Shown here in pieces: positions 36,771 to 39,283 of a DNA stretch of 39,283 nt. The notes under the pieces were generated by a model that was not told the DNA's origin, made no database searches, and saw nothing but the letters and a program-made list of their open reading frames with translations. Source of the DNA: Candidatus Omnitrophus magneticus (GTDB taxonomy: Bacteria; Omnitrophota; Gorgyraeia; Tantalellales; Tantalellaceae); contig JYNY01000341.1 in the NCBI GenBank assembly GCA_000954095.1, positions 1-39,283 on the forward strand, written 5' to 3'. The position numbers and the translations under genes were made by a program. The number at the start of each line of letters is the position of its first letter. Positions within the stretch are counted from its first letter, which is position 1.

Positions 36771-37721
36771 ATCGCGCGATGCGCGGAAGGATGGAGAGTA
36801 GATATGAGACAGTTGAAAAAAAAATTCAAAACCATTTCGGAACGTCTTACAAGTCTCGTCGAGACTGGGATTAATTCCGGAATAACAAAAACCGCGGCGG
36901 GATGCCGCAAAGGAGTGTGCACCATGTGCCACTTAAGAAATTTTTTGAAAATTATTTTTGGAAAAGTCGCTAGCCCAATGGGAATGGCTAGGATGGTTTC
37001 CAGTCAATCGCAATCGGTACAGAGTACCGGAAGGAGGGGAAAGATGAAAATAAGGAAAAGAATAAGTATGTTAGTAGGACTTATAAAGAGTGCCTGTCTC
37101 TTTATCGGTCCGCCGCTATTCAGAATAATACAGACTTTAACAAGTTTAATCGCGGCCATTCCCGCGCAACGAGGAAAACAGGCCAACTCTGTCATTCCTG
37201 CGCAACGAGGAATCCAGACGAACTCTGTCATTCCTGCGCAACGAGGAATCCAGACGAACTCTGTCATTCCTGCGCAACGAGGAATCCAGACGAACTCTGT
37301 CATTCCTGCGCAACGAGGAATCCAGACGAACCCTGTCATTCCTGCGCAAGCAGGAATCCATACAGGTAAAGTAAGTACAAATTTTTCTCAATATTTATTA
37401 AAAATATTCAAAAAAACAAAAACCGCCCAAATGGGCAAAGAGAGGTGTGCCATGAAAAGCACAAAAGAAGTCAGAGGAATTTTCGTAACTATCTCTAAAA
37501 TTATTCTTGGCGCTGTTGTCAAAATAAAATTAGGGATAAACAAAAAGGCGCAAAGCGCCAAAGGAGAATGTGTCATGAAGATAGTAAAAGTAGTCAGGGA
37601 AAAGTTTTTCACAGTTATTTTAAAAATTGTCTCTAATTTGGAGATTAACCTTAATAATGCTATTAAGGGAATTTTTGAAATAACAAACATCCCGCAAAGC
37701 GGGGAAGGATGGGCAGTAATC
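36771..37721 (+). other. Array of five hairpin-SD-ATG modules leading into a sixth start
   Basis: An open frame without a stop from 36759 on. It contains six ATG codons (36804, 36924, 37044, 37452, 37575, 37722), all in one frame. Before each lies a short GC hairpin: 36773-36785, 36894-36908, 37015-37029, 37425-37436, 37547-37559 and 37691-37703. The hairpin is followed at once by AAGGAG or similar, and the ATG comes 14-18 bases after the stem. Most hairpins have ACAAAA or ACAAAC before them. Stem sequences differ (CGCGC, GCGGC, CGGTAC, GCCC, GGCGC, CCCGC), yet all pair. Steps between ATGs are 120, 120, 408 (with an expanded repeat inside), 123 and 147 bases. Each ATG is followed by a basic and then hydrophobic stretch, like a decayed signal peptide. 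It could be a duplicated gene start, or a coding N-terminal extension of 306 codons. Confidence 0.7.
37151..37366 (+). repeat. 36-bp tandem palindromic repeat inside the open frame
   Basis: Four near-identical 36-base units start at 37187, 37223, 37259 and 37295 (CTCTGTCATTCCTGCGCAAC, then GAGGAATCCAGACGAA). Divergent units lie before (37151) and after (37331). Because 36 is a multiple of three, the array keeps the frame and would encode a 12-residue repeat, NSVIPAQRGIQT. The unit is related to the GGATTCC palindromes at 36120 and 36213. Confidence 0.9.
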
Positions 37722-39283
37722 ATGAAAAACTTAATGAAACAAAATTTCGTAAAATCCATAATTGCGTCAATTATGGTATATGCAGGCCTAGTCTGCGTAT
37801 CGCCAATTCTGGCAAATGCCGCGAGCGACCTTAATAACGACGGGTATCCGGATATTGTGATTACGAATACTACTAATAATGGCTCAAACTATAATGTCAA
37901 TTCGTATATTTATTGGGGAGCGAGTAGCGGGGCTGGTCCATATTCTACAAAGACCGAACTTAATACTCGAGGAGCAAGAGGAAATTCTTTAGTAGACCTC
38001 AATAATGACGGGTATATGGATATTGTATTTTCAAATGAATATAATAACACAGGCCCTATTATTAATTCCTATATTTATTGGGGCGCAAGTTCTGGGCCGT
38101 ATTCTACAAAAACAGAACTTGTTACAACTGGAGCAGAAGGGAATTCTATCGCAGACCTTAATAATGATGGATATTTGGATATTGTGTTTTCGAATGGTTC
38201 TAATAGTTCAAGCGTGAATATCAATTCGTATATCTATTGGGGCGGGGCAACAGGACCATATTCAACTAAAACCGAACTTCCCACTGTTAGAGGATTTGGA
38301 AATTTTATAGTTGATTTAAATAACGACGGGTATTTGGATATTGTATTTTCGAATTTTCAGAATAGTTCAAGCGTGAATATCAATTCGTATATATATTGGG
38401 GCGCGAGTTCCGGACCGTATTCTACAAAAACAGAACTTCCTACTCTAGGTTCTTATAATCATTCTGTAGCAGACATCAATAATGATGGATATTTGGATAT
38501 TGTGTTTTCGAATTATTTTAATGATTCAAGCCGTAATATCAATTCCTATATTTATTGGGGCGCGAGTTCCGGACCGTATTCTACAAAAACAGACCTTGCT
38601 ACTAGCGGAGCAAGGGGTAATTCTATAGCAGATCTTAATAATGATGGATATTTGGATATAATATTTGGTAATCATAGAAATTCATCAAGCTTTCTTATAA
38701 ATTCGTATATTTATTGGGGAGGAGCAACTGGGCCCTATTCAACTAAAACAGAACTTCCAGCGGTTGGGCCTGATGGTGACGTTTCAATAGCCGGCTCAAA
38801 TATTTTTGGCAGTGAGTCTGGAGGAGGCAACGTGATTCCCCTCTGGGCAACGCAAGGCGGATACAGTTGGGGATTATTGACAAGCCCTGAGTATCAGCTT
38901 GTGGCGGTAAAGAATGAGCAGTTAAATAGCGGTGCGCTGGATTTATCAGACCAAGAAATCGCGAATTTAACTAAACTTTATAAAGACGGGAAGGCCGGAC
39001 AAAATCCTAGCGCTGTGACTATTGACGGTATAACATGGCGGTATATGCCTGAAACATTATCAGGCAAAACTTTTGGCGATAACTGGTATAACACAACAGC
39101 CAGCGGAAGATATTATTTTTATATGGGTAGTGGTATAGAAGGCGGACCAGCAAATACTCAGTGGAATTATATTTATAATTCCGAAAGCACATTATCAAAA
39201 TCTTGGGATCCAACAGAAATAGACACGCTTTATAATGTGTATGACACCCATGCGTCAAATACAGTAGATTCTGAAACATGGAA
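37722..39283 (+). CDS. Secreted FG-GAP/VCBS repeat protein (runs off right edge)
   Basis: At least 520 residues, with no stop in the window. I chose the ATG at 37722 because it gives a clean signal peptide: MKNLMKQNFVKS, a hydrophobic core, then PILANA with cleavage near residue 33. The same frame is open further up to 36804. Six repeats follow, each with DLNNDGYLDIVFSN (DxNxDG, a calcium-binding FG-GAP/VCBS type), starting at 37827, 37995, 38154, 38313, 38472 and 38631. The last four steps are exactly 159 bases (53 residues). Each repeat also has NSYIYWGASSGPYSTKTEL. Such repeats form beta-propeller blades in exported or surface proteins. From about 38790 a non-repeat part begins (NVIPLWATQGGYSWGLL, then ITWRYMPETLSGKTFGDNWY) that I do not recognise. 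Confidence 0.85.
   Translation, partial: MKNLMKQNFVKSIIASIMVYAGLVCVSPILANAASDLNNDGYPDIVITNTTNNGSNYNVNSYIYWGASSGAGPYSTKTELNTRGARGNSLVDLNNDGYMDIVFSNEYNNTGPIINSYIYWGASSGPYSTKTELVTTGAEGNSIADLNNDGYLDIVFSNGSNSSSVNINSYIYWGGATGPYSTKTELPTVRGFGNFIVDLNNDGYLDIVFSNFQNSSSVNINSYIYWGASSGPYSTKTELPTLGSYNHSVADINNDGYLDIVFSNYFNDSSRNINSYIYWGASSGPYSTKTDLATSGARGNSIADLNNDGYLDIIFGNHRNSSSFLINSYIYWGGATGPYSTKTELPAVGPDGDVSIAGSNIFGSESGGGNVIPLWATQGGYSWGLLTSPEYQLVAVKNEQLNSGALDLSDQEIANLTKLYKDGKAGQNPSAVTIDGITWRYMPETLSGKTFGDNWYNTTASGRYYFYMGSGIEGGPANTQWNYIYNSESTLSKSWDPTEIDTLYNVYDTHASNTVDSETW
37827..38787 (+). repeat. FG-GAP coding repeats, about 159 bp each
   Basis: Six coding repeats, the first step 168 bases and the later ones 159. 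Parts are nearly identical at the DNA level, such as ATTTATTGGGGCGCGAGTTC and GATGGATATTTGGATATTGT. This suggests recent duplication or gene conversion and likely length variation between strains. Confidence 0.88.

Noticed and set aside
37151-37366. Possible CRISPR array
   Set aside because: The units are contiguous 36-base tandem copies with no unique spacers between them, and no cas gene is in the window.
37004-37391. Minus-strand ORFs with repeated WIPRCAGMT-type peptides
   Set aside because: They are translations of the palindromic repeat array on the other strand. No ribosome site or family supports them, and such peptides are a common artefact of this repeat type.

Overview
The window spans a chromosomal replication origin of a low-GC, diderm bacterium from a poorly sampled lineage. 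The outer-membrane barrel ending in Phe, YidC with a large periplasmic domain, the bacterial V-type ATPase and the ArgS motif variant would fit Omnitrophota or a neighbouring phylum. That placement is inference from gene content; I could not run a phylogeny.

Layout. From about 21.9 kb leftward every gene is on the minus strand: rpmH-rnpA-yidD-yidC, a parS-like site, parA-parB, the pyrimidine cluster pyrR-B-C-K-D-F-E, a V-ATPase operon (E, DUF2764, A, B, D, I, K), a PHP-domain protein, an outer-membrane barrel with a long structured leader, a 47-residue zinc ribbon, rsfS and the start of argS. From 22.2 kb rightward the genes are on the plus strand: dnaA, an oriC-like spacer, dnaN, a DUF721 gene, gyrB, gyrA, tRNA-Glu, a conserved-looking unknown gene, glmS and rsmI. 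This orientation switch, with DnaA boxes on both sides of dnaA and a parS-like palindrome, marks the origin. After rsmI the character changes. A minus-strand AAA-ATPase/nuclease-like gene is followed by about 1.1 kb of palindromic and tandem repeats. Then comes a plus-strand open frame that runs off the right edge and encodes a secreted FG-GAP/VCBS repeat protein.

How the genes work together: replication start and topology (dnaA, dnaN, gyrB, gyrA), origin segregation (parA, parB, parS), membrane insertion (yidC, yidD), tRNA processing (rnpA), de novo UMP synthesis without a local carAB, and ion-coupled ATP hydrolysis or synthesis by a V-ATPase whose K subunit keeps Na+-site residues.

Main points for a second look. 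(1) gyrB carries one in-frame TAG at 27108-27110 with all conserved domains intact on both sides, while TAG ends other genes here. (2) Upstream of the FG-GAP protein, six successive modules of hairpin, Shine-Dalgarno and ATG lie in one uninterrupted frame, three of the five steps being 40-41 codons. The stems are all different in sequence but remain paired. (3) rnpA has no ATG, GTG or TTG at its conserved N-terminus and seems to start at ATT or ATA overlapping rpmH. (4) An 82-bp miniature inverted-repeat element has an exact 8-bp target duplication, and related ends lie about 32 kb away. (5) The barrel-protein leader carries a promoter, a stem and an intrinsic-terminator-like hairpin before the gene.
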